Shown: piece by piece, positions 9,298 to 17,812 of the stretch
How positions within the stretch are numbered: the first letter of the stretch is position 1
Layout: each line of letters opens with the position of its first letter
Source: an uncultured Chitinophaga sp.
GTDB taxonomy: Bacteria > Bacteroidota > Bacteroidia > Chitinophagales > Chitinophagaceae
Direction of reading: 5' to 3'
DNA: 64,000 bases
NCBI RefSeq assembly: GCF_937898475.1
Contig: NZ_CALEJS010000012.1
Span: forward strand, 1-64,000
Position numbers and translations under genes: made by a program
Notes under the pieces: model-generated
Databases searched by the model: none
What the model was told of the DNA's origin: nothing
What the model saw: only the letters and a program-made list of their open reading frames with translations

Positions 9298-10407
9298 ATG
9301 AGATACCGGCTTTGGGTTATTGCCTTGTTCCTTTCTCTGGCTGCCACTGCTCAGCCAGCCTACGACAAGAAGAGAAATATCTTTATCATCACCACGGATG
9401 GCTTCCGCTGGCAGGAGGTTTTCAACGGTGCAGATGCCGCACTGCTCAGGCCTGAATTTGTAAAGGATACCGCCATGATCCGGCAGCTTTATTGGGATGA
9501 CTCTGCTGAGATCAGGCGGGAAAAGCTTATGCCTTTTTTCTGGAATGTGATCGCAAAGCAGGGTTGCCTCTATGGCAACCGACGCTGGAACAATAAGGTA
9601 AATGTGCGGAACTTCTACAAAATATCCTATCCCGGCTACAGCGAGATGCTGACCGGGTTTACCGGTAACCGCTTTGTGGGCAACCTGCCGGTAGTGAATA
9701 AGAATACCAACGTACTGCAGTTCCTCAACCAGCAAAAGGACTACCAGGGCAAGGTAGTGGCTTTCAGTTCCTGGAATGTATTTCCTTATATACTGAATGA
9801 GCGCTCCGGCAGTTTTGATGTCAATGCAGGCTATGAACCACTGGAAAACAGCGGCGATACCGCCGCCCTGATCAACCGGGTGCAAACCTATATCACTGAC
9901 AGGGGCAACACCCGTTATGATATGCTCACCTGGCTGAGCGCGCAGGAGTACATCCAGCGCAATCATCCCAAAGTAGTTTACCTCGGCTTTGGCGAAACCG
10001 ATGAATGTGCCCATGATGGCCGTTACGACCTGTACCTGCAGAAGGCTGCCGATGTAGACCGGATGATCGGCGCGCTCTGGTACTATGTACAAACTGATCC
10101 CTTCTATAAAGACAATACCACTTTTATCATCACTACAGATCATGGCAGGGGAAAGAACCCCGCCGCATGGCAAACCCACGGCTTCTGGGCTAAAGGCTCC
10201 GGCGAAATATGGCTGGCCATCATAGGCCCGGATATATATCCCGGCGGAGAGATCAAAGAAGAGCAGAAGATCTGGCAGCAGCAGATCGCTTCCACTATTT
10301 CTATGCTGTTGGGAGAGGAGTTCGAGGCGGAGCATGCGGTAGCGCCGCCGATACAGCTAAAGAGCAGGGAACTTCTGCAGGCGTCGCTTAACGGTACTGC
10401 CCAGTAA
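9298..10407 (+). CDS. Alkaline phosphatase-like / sulfatase-superfamily protein
   Basis: A 369-residue secreted protein. ATG 9298 is chosen because it directly precedes a signal peptide (MRYRLWVIALFLSLAATAQ); an earlier in-frame ATG at 9268 would put ten polar residues in front. The alkaline phosphatase superfamily metal-site pattern is visible: FIITTDGFRWQEVF near the start, with Asp and a downstream Gly/Ala where the nucleophile Thr or Ser would lie (IKISYPGYSEML); GFGETDECAHDGRYDLY (Asp/His ligands); and TTFIITTDHGRG (Asp-His pair). Members hydrolyse phosphate, phosphodiester or sulfate esters; the substrate cannot be assigned. The preceding 165-base gap contains a GC-rich imperfect hairpin at 9154-9185 that may end the fucosidase transcript. 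Confidence 0.85.
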   Translation: MRYRLWVIALFLSLAATAQPAYDKKRNIFIITTDGFRWQEVFNGADAALLRPEFVKDTAMIRQLYWDDSAEIRREKLMPFFWNVIAKQGCLYGNRRWNNKVNVRNFYKISYPGYSEMLTGFTGNRFVGNLPVVNKNTNVLQFLNQQKDYQGKVVAFSSWNVFPYILNERSGSFDVNAGYEPLENSGDTAALINRVQTYITDRGNTRYDMLTWLSAQEYIQRNHPKVVYLGFGETDECAHDGRYDLYLQKAADVDRMIGALWYYVQTDPFYKDNTTFIITTDHGRGKNPAAWQTHGFWAKGSGEIWLAIIGPDIYPGGEIKEEQKIWQQQIASTISMLLGEEFEAEHAVAPPIQLKSRELLQASLNGTAQ

Positions 10408-10475
10408 AGCAGCACTTACCTCAACGTAAGCGCTTACCTTTTGTATACTACGCACGGTCCTGTTGATCATAGGGG

Positions 10476-10483
10476 TATTTTTG
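10476..10483 (+). promoter_or_regulatory. Candidate -7 promoter element upstream of pirin
   Basis: TATTTTTG matches the Bacteroidota -7 consensus TAnnTTTG, 25 bases before the pirin ATG. I see no matching -33 TTTG at the usual distance. A perfect 12-base palindrome GTAAGCGCTTAC lies upstream at 10426-10437 and could be an operator. Confidence 0.45.
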
Positions 10484-10507
10484 CATAATAAAAAGGAGAC
10501 AAGGACG

Positions 10508-11374
10508 ATGAAAAGGAAATTGGCAAAAATATATACTCCCCCCGATCAGCCGGGATTCCTGGGCGCCGGTCATATTGCCCGTGCAGTGGTGCAGCTTCCC
10601 TTTCCCGAGAGCGATCCCTTTATTATACTGATGGACGATATGCTGGATAAACAGGATGATATACCGGTTGGCGGTCCTCATCCGCACGCCGGCGTAGAGA
10701 TTGGCTCCCTGTATTTGGAAGGTGAGCTGGGCGAGCCGGAACATCATTTAAAGAAAGGGGATTTTGAGATCATGATGGCAGGCAGCGGTGTGGTGCATAC
10801 AGAGACCATTGCAGAGAAAACCAAATTGCGCCTGCTGCAAATGTGGATGAGCCCTCCTAAGAAAGACCGGCACGCATTGCCACGCCTGCAGCGTTTACCT
10901 GCTGCACATGTACCGGTTATTGCAGATGAAGGCGTAAACATACGCTTGTACAGCGGTGCGCTGAAAGGGGCAGCTTCTCCTGTACATACCTATACGCCGC
11001 TGATAGTGGCAGAGATCACCTTACAGGCCGGGGCAACTACTACGCTGGACATACCTGCCAGCTTTAATACTTTTCTATACGTAATAAATGGCAGCATAAA
11101 AGCAGGAGAGGACCAGCAACCCTTAAACCAGGACCAGGTAGGCTGGCTGGATCTGTTTAAAGACGACAGCCAGAGTGAATTGACCATCACAGCCGGCGAT
11201 GCGGGCGCGCGCATGGTATTGTATGCCGGTAAGCCAACAGCCAGTGAGGTAGTGCTGCACGGTCCTTTTGTTGCCGATACGGCGGAAGATATCAACCGTT
11301 TGTATGCGGAATACCGGCGCGGTAAAATGCAGCACATCTTATCCGTGCCCGAAGCACAACGAATCACCTGGTAG
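10508..11374 (+). CDS. Pirin family protein
   Basis: A 288-residue bicupin protein. The first cupin has the pirin metal-site pattern GGPHPHAGVEI (His pair), a downstream His in EPEHHLKKGD and the Glu/His of GSGVVHTET. These place it in the pirin family, some members of which have quercetin 2,3-dioxygenase activity; others are redox sensors. Substrate or partner cannot be told from sequence. ATG 10508 is preceded by AAAAGGAGAC, a good ribosome binding site. That decides against the in-frame ATT/ATG-less extension back to 10463. It is a single-gene unit, ending at a strong bidirectional terminator at 11439. Confidence 0.92.
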   Translation: MKRKLAKIYTPPDQPGFLGAGHIARAVVQLPFPESDPFIILMDDMLDKQDDIPVGGPHPHAGVEIGSLYLEGELGEPEHHLKKGDFEIMMAGSGVVHTETIAEKTKLRLLQMWMSPPKKDRHALPRLQRLPAAHVPVIADEGVNIRLYSGALKGAASPVHTYTPLIVAEITLQAGATTTLDIPASFNTFLYVINGSIKAGEDQQPLNQDQVGWLDLFKDDSQSELTITAGDAGARMVLYAGKPTASEVVLHGPFVADTAEDINRLYAEYRRGKMQHILSVPEAQRITW

Positions 11375-11438
11375 TTCAGGAATTGTCAATAGTAATACAC
11401 TTTATAGACTGTGTAACAGTTGTAGGTTAAAAACAACA

Positions 11439-11470
11439 GCCGCTCTGATCTCCATCAGGGCGGCTTTTTT
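11439..11470. terminator. Bidirectional rho-independent terminator
   Basis: Arms GCCGCTCTGAT (11439-11449) and ATCAGGGCGGC (11454-11464) pair over 11 bp with one G-T pair, with a 4-nt loop, followed by TTTTTT. On the other strand the same hairpin ends in TGTTGTTTTT. It can therefore close both pirin and the decayed minus-strand cluster at 11469-12162. Confidence 0.85.
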
Positions 11471-11591
11471 ATATTTCTTCGCTCCCCTTATTACCGCCAT
11501 GTCTAAACGGAATTGTATTTCGTTGGGTTAAAGCTTCACTTTCGTCTAAAAGAGTTTTTACAGCAATCCCTTTATACGAGTTTTGAGTCAT
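11469..11591 (-). CDS. Small open frame of unknown coding status, 40 residues
   Basis: Begins MTQNSYKGIAVKTLLDESEA and ends HGGNKGSEEI just at the terminator. It lies directly downstream of the Cys-rich frame on the same strand. No domain is recognised. It may be the tail of a decayed gene; coding is uncertain. Confidence 0.25.
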   Translation of the reverse strand: MTQNSYKGIAVKTLLDESEALTQRNTIPFRHGGNKGSEEI

Positions 11592-11605
11592 CAAAGCAGG
11601 AATGA

Positions 11606-11746
11606 TCAACAAGTAAAAAAATAACAATCACCACAGTACGGATCTTTCTGGCAGATGAAACAAGATCTTTTGAAAATAGAATTTGGTGGTGTAGATACGG
11701 TCATCTTGTCGAAAAAAATTTTACAGGGTAGCGTTTCACCGGAATT
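11606..11746 (-). pseudogene. Cys-rich peptide frame, possible decayed lanthipeptide precursor
   Basis: An open stretch of 46 codons follows an in-frame TAA at 11747. It has no upstream ATG; the first Met is internal at 11704, giving 32 residues. The first part, KIFFDKMTVSTPPNS, resembles the L-x-L-x-K-x-x-I/V-S leader pattern of Bacteroidota class I lanthipeptides. The tail carries five cysteines in CFICQKDPYCGDCYFFTC. It sits 125 bases downstream of a decayed LanB fragment on the same strand, which is the main reason for the reading. The missing start, and a leader that lacks the usual KK-rich beginning, suggest a broken gene. It could instead be chance; a 46-codon open frame is not rare. 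Confidence 0.35.
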
Positions 11747-11870
11747 TTAGGACACAATCAAAATCGACAATATAATCATGGCTTTTTGTTATGCCATGAT
11801 GGCAAAGGAAGCTTCCGGTTTAATACTGAAAGGCAAATACATCCGGCAGTATGGTGAATGTATCGGCAAA

Positions 11871-12162
11871 TCAATTGTGATAAAGAACGACTGCTATGAA
11901 GCCCGGCTGATGAGGTTCATTGTTGAAGCTGGGGTTATACGATCGCTTTCCTTCGCTTATCCGGTATTCATAATACCTGTACGTCTGCCCGGTTCTATAC
12001 ATGCTTGTGTTGGGAAAGAATACTGTCTGCCGCAGGATATTTTCATCGAGAAATGGTATATGGTCTGTTAATGCTGTAGTGCCTGAGGCGGTCTGTTACC
12101 TGGTTATAGGGCAAAACCGGCATTCTCAGCAGATAGAAGTCGAACGGCTCGAATTGGCTCAT
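11871..12162 (-). pseudogene. Decayed lantibiotic dehydratase (LanB) N-terminal fragment
   Basis: Two segments in different frames on the minus strand. Segment one starts at ATG 12162 with MSQFEPFDFYLLRMPVLPYN, the characteristic beginning of class I lanthipeptide dehydratases (F-x-F/Y-x-x-R-x-P-x-L-P). It stops at 12043. Segment two (12062-11874) contains VFFPNTSMYRTGQTYRYYEY, which matches the LanB region with PN(T/S)S-x-Y-x-x-G-x-x-x-RY-x-E. In intact proteins that region lies some 150-200 residues further in, so there is an internal deletion plus a frame change, and everything after it is missing. LanB transfers glutamate from tRNA to Ser/Thr of a precursor peptide and dehydrates them. 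This copy cannot be functional. The plus-strand frame across 11778-12071 is antisense to it. Confidence 0.75.
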
Positions 12163-12282
12163 AGGCTGGGGCAAGGTTTATTTTAAATTCTCTGCTAAAG
12201 ATATTATCTTTCGAGAACTCTGCATTCAGAGCCGGTTTATTATTTTAATCATTTATAGCTTTTTTCCTCAAACCCTATAGAC
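12163..12282. other. Spacer before the membrane protein gene
   Basis: An AT-rich stretch with TATCTTTC at 12205-12212, one base from the TAnnTTTG consensus. It may promote the next gene, although it lies about 70 bases from the start. Together with the remnants to its left it makes a 900-base region (11375-12282) with no intact gene. Confidence 0.3.
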
Positions 12283-12951
12283 GTGGAAAATCTCGCCCTG
12301 ACCTTGATTTACGTGCATGCATTATTTGGCGGCATAGGCCTCATTAGCGGCATTGCAGCCATTACCTTAAAGAAAGGAAGCCTCCCGCATAAACGGAGCG
12401 GTAAGGTTTTTTATTATGCGATGATCATCAGTTCCCTGGTATCGCTGGTAGTAGCACGGATGCCCGGCCATGAAAATCTCTTCCTGTTTTTAATCGGCGT
12501 ATTCACGGTATACCTGGTTCTGGCGGGCAACCGCGCGCTGACCTTAAGGTCCGGCACGAAAAGCAATGCAGATATGACCGATAAAACGATATCGGGTGTT
12601 ATGCTCCTTGCCTCTGTACTGATGCTGATCATCGGTATTGTACAAAAGGTTCGCCATACAGGCGGCAATGAACTGCTGTTTATTTTCTTTGGTGCTTTTG
12701 GCCTGTACATGGCCTTAAATGATTTTCGCACTTTCAGGACCTTCAGAGAACGTAAAAACGCCTGGCTCAAAAGTCATCTGGGTAGAATGGTTGCTGCCCT
12801 GATAGCCTCTATAACAGCCTTTATGGTGGCAGGGCTCCACATGCAGACGCTGATTGCCTGGACCCTGCCAACCATCATCGGTACGGGTTACATTGCGTAT
12901 TGGAATATCAAAATGAAGGAACGGGTTGTCGCACCGGTTCCCGGTAAATAA
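12283..12951 (+). CDS. Multi-pass membrane protein, DUF2306-like
   Basis: A 222-residue protein with a GTG start at 12283. It has about six or seven hydrophobic helices: LALTLIYVHALFGGIGLISG (about 4-23), a helix near 45-60, LFLFLIGVFTVYLVL, GVMLLASVLMLIIGIV, LLFIFFGAFGLYMAL, a helix near 165-185 and LIAWTLPTIIGTGYIAYW. The conserved first-loop pattern KKGSLPHKRSGKVFYYAM, with HKxxGK/RxFY, is typical of small uncharacterised DUF2306-type membrane proteins. The function is unknown. It converges on the alcohol dehydrogenase gene with a 29-base gap. Confidence 0.75.
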   Translation: MENLALTLIYVHALFGGIGLISGIAAITLKKGSLPHKRSGKVFYYAMIISSLVSLVVARMPGHENLFLFLIGVFTVYLVLAGNRALTLRSGTKSNADMTDKTISGVMLLASVLMLIIGIVQKVRHTGGNELLFIFFGAFGLYMALNDFRTFRTFRERKNAWLKSHLGRMVAALIASITAFMVAGLHMQTLIAWTLPTIIGTGYIAYWNIKMKERVVAPVPGK

Positions 12952-12980
12952 TATCAGTTATTACCGTTGCCAGGATGATC

Positions 12981-14036
12981 CTATTTCTTCAGCGATGCCA
13001 TATCAATCACAAACCTGTATTTCACATCACCTTTCAGCAGGCGTTCATAGGCTTCATTGATCTGTTGAATGCTGATCATCTCAATATCTGATACAATATT
13101 ATGCTTGCCGCAGAAGTCCAGCATTTCCTGCGTTTCCGGCAGGCCGCCGATCATGGAGCCGGCAAAGGTTCTGCGATAAGGTATGAGACTGAATGCCGCA
13201 ACAGGAAGCGGATGTTCAGGTGCGCCCACCAAGGCCAGTGCACCGTCTACACGCAGCTGGTTCAGATAAAGGTTGATGTCGTGTTCAGCGGATACCGCAT
13301 CCAGCACAAAATGCAGCTTGCCAGCATACCGGCGCATTTGATCGCGGTCTTTGGATAATACCACATCATCAGCGCCCAGGCGTTTGGCATCTTCTATCTT
13401 CGATGAGGAAGTGGTGAATACGATCACTTCGGCGCCCATGGCTTTTGCCAGTTTAACGCCCATGTGTCCCAAACCACCGAGGCCTACAATTCCCACTTTT
13501 TGTCCGGGGCCTACGTTCCAATGCTTTAGCGGCGAATAGGTGGTGATGCCAGCGCACAGTAACGGGGCGGTGGCCGCCAGGTCAAGGTTCTCAGGTACAC
13601 GCAGTACGAAATCTTCATGTACCACAATGCTCTCGGAGTACCCGCCATAGGTTTGGCTACCCAGGTATTTATCGGGCGAGTTGTAGGTCTGCACATTGGC
13701 CACCTCGCAGTATTGCTCCAGTCCATCTTTACAATACTGGCATTCACGGCAGCTATCTACCAGGCAGCCTACTGCAGCAAGGTCGCCCACCTTGAACTTC
13801 TTAACATGCTCTCCAACGCTTACAATCTTACCAACGATCTCATGACCCGGCACACAGGGATAAATGGTGCCATGCCATTCATTTCTGGCCGTGTGCAGGT
13901 CAGAATGACAAACACCGCAGTACAGGATATCGATCTCCACGTCATGTGGTGTAGGATACCTGCGCCGGATGTTCAGTTGCTGCAAAGCAGCTTCTGCTGC
14001 TTCGGTACCGAAGGCTTTGACATCTTTTGTTTTCAT
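12981..14036 (-). CDS. yahK: Zinc-dependent NADP alcohol/aldehyde reductase, YahK type
   Basis: A 351-residue medium-chain dehydrogenase that reduces aldehydes to alcohols with NADPH. It has the catalytic zinc site (CGVCHSDLH and PCVPGHEIVG), four structural-zinc cysteines (CRECQYCKDGLEQYC) and the Rossmann motif GIVGLGGLGHMGVKLA. ETQEMLDFCGKHNIV and INEAYERLLKGDVKYRFVID near the end match E. coli YahK closely; it is in the cinnamyl-alcohol dehydrogenase branch. I chose ATG 14036 (MKTKDVKAFG) because YahK starts at that point; an upstream in-frame ATG at 14075 would add 13 residues. It is a single gene with no obvious operon partner. The physiological substrate is unknown. Confidence 0.93.
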   Translation of the reverse strand: MKTKDVKAFGTEAAEAALQQLNIRRRYPTPHDVEIDILYCGVCHSDLHTARNEWHGTIYPCVPGHEIVGKIVSVGEHVKKFKVGDLAAVGCLVDSCRECQYCKDGLEQYCEVANVQTYNSPDKYLGSQTYGGYSESIVVHEDFVLRVPENLDLAATAPLLCAGITTYSPLKHWNVGPGQKVGIVGLGGLGHMGVKLAKAMGAEVIVFTTSSSKIEDAKRLGADDVVLSKDRDQMRRYAGKLHFVLDAVSAEHDINLYLNQLRVDGALALVGAPEHPLPVAAFSLIPYRRTFAGSMIGGLPETQEMLDFCGKHNIVSDIEMISIQQINEAYERLLKGDVKYRFVIDMASLKK

Positions 14037-14308
14037 GGCGGTGCCACCTTCCGCTGATGTTCTGATAGCTTCCATAATTTTTAGTTTAGTGCTTTACAAA
14101 ATTGTGGACGGTTAGTCGAACTTATGCTGCCTGGCCGGTAAACCAGCCTGCAGCTGGAACAAACAGGTATGTATTGATGATTACGTGTTTCCCGATCCGG
14201 ATGAACATCCCTAAGTTACTATAAAAAGAGGGAAATCTATATCCACACTGGTAGCTTGTAACAAAGTGGTCTGCGCTTTCACAGTAATCATCCGTCCCGG
14301 ATCTTTTT

Positions 14309-14316
14309 TATATTTG
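14309..14316 (+). promoter_or_regulatory. Candidate -7 promoter element of the TonB receptor gene
   Basis: TATATTTG fits TAnnTTTG, 23 bases before the ATG at 14339. No clear -33 element. The rest of the 14037-14338 spacer, divergent from the alcohol dehydrogenase gene, shows nothing else. Confidence 0.5.
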
Positions 14317-14338
14317 CGGCCTGATCAATCCAGCCAGC

Positions 14339-16588
14339 ATGAGGAAATTGTTACTGTGCATCGTGTCTTTACTTTTTGCAAACGCGCTCTTCTCCCAATC
14401 CAGCTCCTTTTCGGGACTGGTTACAGACGCCAATACAAAATTTCCGCTGGAAGGGGCAACCCTTATACTAATGCCCGCTAACCAAACCACCGTTTCTAAC
14501 GACCAGGGCAGATTCTACTTTAAAACTACCACCGCCGGTCAGCAGGAACTACGGGTTACTGCCATAGGATATGAGGCCCAGACGGTAAAGCTCCCTGCCC
14601 TGAAGCAGCAACCGGCTGCGATAGCATTGATCCCTAAAAATATAGAGCTGAGCGAAGTCACTGTTTCCGGCAATCCGGCAGATCAGTTCAGGCCTGTCAG
14701 CACGCTGGATATAAAAATGCGGGGTATCAACAATTCGCAGGAAGTACTGCGCATGGTGCCGGGGCTGTTTATTGGCCAGCACGCCGGCGGCGGTAAAGCA
14801 GAGCAGCTTTTCCTGCGCGGCTTTGACCTGGATCATGGAACCGATATCAATATCATGGCAGACGGTATGCCGGTTAATATGGTTTCTCACGCGCATGGCC
14901 AGGGATATGCAGACCTTCATTTCCTGATACCTGAGCTAATAGAGAACGTAGCCTTCAGGAAAGGCGCCTATTACCCCGAAAAAGGCAATTTTGCTACCTC
15001 CGGTTATGTTGACTTCAGGACTTTAAATGTATTGCCTGATAACCTTGCTAAGCTGGAAGGGGGTATGTTCAATACATTCCGGGGTCTGGGGATGGTAAAC
15101 CTGCTGGGAGAGAGGGCAAAACAAAAGCAACAATCCGCTTTCATTGCCACAGAATATATGTATACCGGCGGCTATTTTGATCATCCGCAGAACTTTAACC
15201 GTTTCAACCTGTTTGGTAAATACCATGGCAAGCTGAATGAAAGTAATATACTGACCTTTACTGCGGCTACCTTTTACAGTAAATGGAATGCCTCGGGCCA
15301 GATACCTGACCGCGCCGTTGAAAGCGGGTTAATTGGATGGTTTGGTGCTATAGATCCCAATGAGGGAGGGATAACATCCCGCACCAATGTAAATGCTGCA
15401 CTGACCACCTCATTTTCTAACGGGGATGTATTAAAGAATCAGCTGTACTTTAGCCGCTACAATTTTGAGCTGTATTCCAATTTTACTTTTTTCAAAGAGG
15501 ACCCGGTAAACGGCGACCAGATCAGGCAACGCGAGCACCGGAATATGTTCGGGTACAACGGCAGTTATACAAAGATCAGCTTCCTGGGTAATATCCGCCT
15601 GCGTTCTGAGGTGGGGACAAACCTGCGGCTGGACAGAACACAGGGCTCCGAGCTGTCCCGTACAAAAGACCGGACCAACATTACCGACGCAATACAGCTG
15701 GGTGATATCTCCGAATCCAACCTGGCCGCTTATATCAGTGAAGCTTTCCAGTTTACGGAGCGGTTTACGATGAGCACCGGCCTGCGCTATGACCACTTTT
15801 TTGATCAATATACAGACCGGCTTCGTAATGACACTATCGGCAAAGCCAATGCAGGAATACTGAGTCCCAAGCTTAATTTCTATTATCACCTCAACAACCG
15901 CACACAATTTTATCTCACAACGGGTAAGGGCTTCCACTCCAATGATACCCGGGTGGTGGTGCCGCAAAACGGGCTCCAGGTATTGCCGGCTGCCTACGGT
16001 ACAGACCTGGGCACGGTATGGAAGCCGGTAAAAGACCTTTTGCTGAATGCAGCTGTGTGGTATCTATGGCTGGACCAGGAATTTGTGTATGTGGGTGACG
16101 AAGGCGTGGTAGCGCCCAGCGGTAAAAGCCGCCGTACCGGCTTCGATATATCGGCCCGTTTCCAGCCTGTCAGCTGGTTGTACCTGGATGCTGACCTCAA
16201 CTACGCTAACGGCCGCGCGGTAAAGGAGCCTAAAGGACAAAATTACCTGCCGCTTGCACCAGTTATTACAAGCGCCGGCGGGGTGACTGTTAAAACAAAA
16301 CCAGGCATCAGCGGCAGTTTGAGATACCGGTATATGGGCAACCGCCCGGCTAACGAGGATAACACCGTTGTTGCCAAAGGATATTTTGTAACAGACGCCT
16401 TTATCAATTTTACACGTCCCAGGTACGAGTTGGGGCTTACAGCGCAGAACCTCTTTGACGTACGTTGGAAGGAAACACAGTTTGATACTGAAAGCCGGCT
16501 GCAGCATGAAGCAGCCCCTGTATCAGAGATCCATTTTACACCCGGGACGCCTTTCTTTCTGAAGATAAGCGCCAGCTATCTATTTTGA
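14339..16588 (+). CDS. TonB-dependent receptor with N-terminal carboxypeptidase-like domain
   Basis: A 749-residue outer-membrane transporter. Signal peptide at about 1-20 (ending ALFSQS). A carboxypeptidase-D regulatory-like domain follows at about 23-105 (SFSGLVTDANTKFPLEGATL). Next is a plug domain at about 115-230 (LRMVPGLFIGQHAGGGKAEQ, LRGFDLDHGTDINIMADGMP), then a 22-strand-type barrel ending in FLKISASYLF, with the terminal Phe expected for outer-membrane insertion. TonB receptors import large or scarce ligands. With no SusD next to it, and with the His/Asp-rich plug stretch, a metal complex or siderophore-type ligand is more likely than a glycan, but this is inference. Its right neighbour is a gene graveyard, so any former partner may be lost. 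Confidence 0.92.
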   Translation: MRKLLLCIVSLLFANALFSQSSSFSGLVTDANTKFPLEGATLILMPANQTTVSNDQGRFYFKTTTAGQQELRVTAIGYEAQTVKLPALKQQPAAIALIPKNIELSEVTVSGNPADQFRPVSTLDIKMRGINNSQEVLRMVPGLFIGQHAGGGKAEQLFLRGFDLDHGTDINIMADGMPVNMVSHAHGQGYADLHFLIPELIENVAFRKGAYYPEKGNFATSGYVDFRTLNVLPDNLAKLEGGMFNTFRGLGMVNLLGERAKQKQQSAFIATEYMYTGGYFDHPQNFNRFNLFGKYHGKLNESNILTFTAATFYSKWNASGQIPDRAVESGLIGWFGAIDPNEGGITSRTNVNAALTTSFSNGDVLKNQLYFSRYNFELYSNFTFFKEDPVNGDQIRQREHRNMFGYNGSYTKISFLGNIRLRSEVGTNLRLDRTQGSELSRTKDRTNITDAIQLGDISESNLAAYISEAFQFTERFTMSTGLRYDHFFDQYTDRLRNDTIGKANAGILSPKLNFYYHLNNRTQFYLTTGKGFHSNDTRVVVPQNGLQVLPAAYGTDLGTVWKPVKDLLLNAAVWYLWLDQEFVYVGDEGVVAPSGKSRRTGFDISARFQPVSWLYLDADLNYANGRAVKEPKGQNYLPLAPVITSAGGVTVKTKPGISGSLRYRYMGNRPANEDNTVVAKGYFVTDAFINFTRPRYELGLTAQNLFDVRWKETQFDTESRLQHEAAPVSEIHFTPGTPFFLKISASYLF

Positions 16589-16622
16589 TGTAATACACCG
16601 ATGCATCGCCATTTGCGTTTTT

Positions 16623-16820
16623 TCAGTAATCCCGGGTGCAGGTAGCATTCAGGTTCATATCATATTGCGCTGGGATTGCTGTGACCTGCGATAAAACACG
16701 GATACTGCGCCGGTAATGATCTGTATCTATAAAGGGGGGCAGGAATATCCGGTTATATACGGGATATCTGCGTGAAATATAGGGATACAACAGGAAGGTG
16801 ACAGGGATCTGATAGGGAGA
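16623..16820 (-). pseudogene. C-terminal remnant of an unrecognised protein
   Basis: An open minus-strand stretch of 65 codons between stops, without a usable start codon. It reads protein-like: YPYISRRYPVYNRIFLPPF, then DTDHYRRSIRVLSQVTAIP, ending NATCTRDY. I do not recognise the family. It looks like the 3' end of a deleted gene; it could be chance. Confidence 0.3.
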
Positions 16821-16945
16821 TTAGTAAGCGTTTGATGCTGCCCGCTTGGAAGGGTTTTAACCCGGAGAAATTTGAGCCGACAAAAGGAGTGACGCCGGAG
16901 GCTGTTAATGCAGACAATGCACAGCGGCTCTGGACCCTGGCATAA
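16802..16945 (+). pseudogene. C-terminal remnant of an unrecognised enzyme
   Basis: After an in-frame TGA at 16799, 47 codons read through to TAA at 16943, with no upstream start. The composition is clearly protein-like: LMLPAWKGFNPEKFEPTKG, then VTPEAVNADNAQRLWTLA. It resembles the end of an oxidoreductase-type protein but I cannot name it. The body of the gene is missing. Confidence 0.4.
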
Positions 16946-17136
16946 AATTAACCGGTATTACATTCAAGGTAGATGAATGCCCCCAGAGGAACGCATCTGT
17001 TCTCTTGGAATAAGTGCGTTCCTTTGTAATATCAAAAGTAATTGATCCTGGCAGATATCGGACTTTAAAAATGAAAAGATATATCTTTACCGCATTAAAC
17101 CAGCTTTTTAAACATTCTACTTCCCCGGCTATTATC

Positions 17137-17718
17137 ATGAAAAGCATTACAGTTTTTTGCGGCTCCAGTTTTGGTAATGATCATATCTACGAATCACAGG
17201 CAAAGGCCCTCGGACAAACCCTTGCACAACAAGGTATCAAACTTGTATATGGCGGTGCTAAAGTAGGTCTCATGGGCGCCGTAGCCGATGCTGCGCTGTC
17301 TGCCGGCGGAAAAGTATACGGTGTGCTTCCCAACTTTTTAAGAACAAAGGAGATCGGGCACGAAGGCCTCACAGAATTGATCCTTGTAGAAAGCATGCAC
17401 GAACGTAAAACCAGGATGCACGAGCTTTGCGATGGTGTGATCGCACTGCCCGGCGGTTTTGGTACCATGGAAGAGCTTTTCGAAATGCTCACCTGGGCGC
17501 AGCTGGGCCTCCACAAGAAACCTATCGGCTTGCTCAATGTAGACGGATTCTATGAGCCGCTCATCACGCTTGCAGACACCATGGTGGCACGGGGCTTTTT
17601 AAAAGAAGTTTACCGCCAGATGCTATTGGTCAGCGATAACATCGACAACTTACTCGATCAGATGAGCAATTATATTGCACCCGCTGTTGGTAAATGGATC
17701 GAGAAAGATAAGACCTGA
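17137..17718 (+). CDS. LOG family protein (TIGR00730), cytokinin riboside monophosphate phosphoribohydrolase-like
   Basis: A 193-residue Rossmann-like protein. It has the LOG signatures GGAKVGLMGAVADAAL, MHERKTRMHELCDGVIALPG and PGGFGTMEELFEMLTW (the PGGxGTxxE motif). LOG enzymes release the base from nucleoside 5'-monophosphates; in plants and some bacteria they activate cytokinins, and elsewhere they are taken to act on AMP or related nucleotides. ATG 17137 (MKSITVFCGS) is chosen because LOG proteins begin with a short strand leading to CGS. In-frame ATGs at 17014 and 17071 would add a non-homologous tail. A single gene; the length is typical. Confidence 0.93.
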   Translation: MKSITVFCGSSFGNDHIYESQAKALGQTLAQQGIKLVYGGAKVGLMGAVADAALSAGGKVYGVLPNFLRTKEIGHEGLTELILVESMHERKTRMHELCDGVIALPGGFGTMEELFEMLTWAQLGLHKKPIGLLNVDGFYEPLITLADTMVARGFLKEVYRQMLLVSDNIDNLLDQMSNYIAPAVGKWIEKDKT

Positions 17719-17812
17719 TCTGACGCAGCAGCGGCAACTGCCGGTTATCTATAATTTCTCCCCGCATTTTTATAACTTGTGAACTTCGCTTAATGCTAAA
17801 CATTCCACATTC

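Larger units (their letters stand above)
16589..17136. other. Gene graveyard between TonB receptor and LOG gene
   Basis: About 550 bases without an intact gene. It holds two C-terminal-looking frames on opposite strands (listed separately at 16623-16820 and 16802-16945), then about 190 bases that appear to be the leader of the LOG gene. An in-frame ATG at 17014 would extend LOG by 41 residues but is not supported by the family. Confidence 0.5.

Noticed and set aside
11778..12071. A 97-codon plus-strand frame starting MAFCYAMMAKEASG
   Set aside because: It is mostly the exact antisense of the LanB segment that reads PNTSMYRTGQTYRYYEY on the minus strand; the minus-strand reading matches a known family and this one does not.
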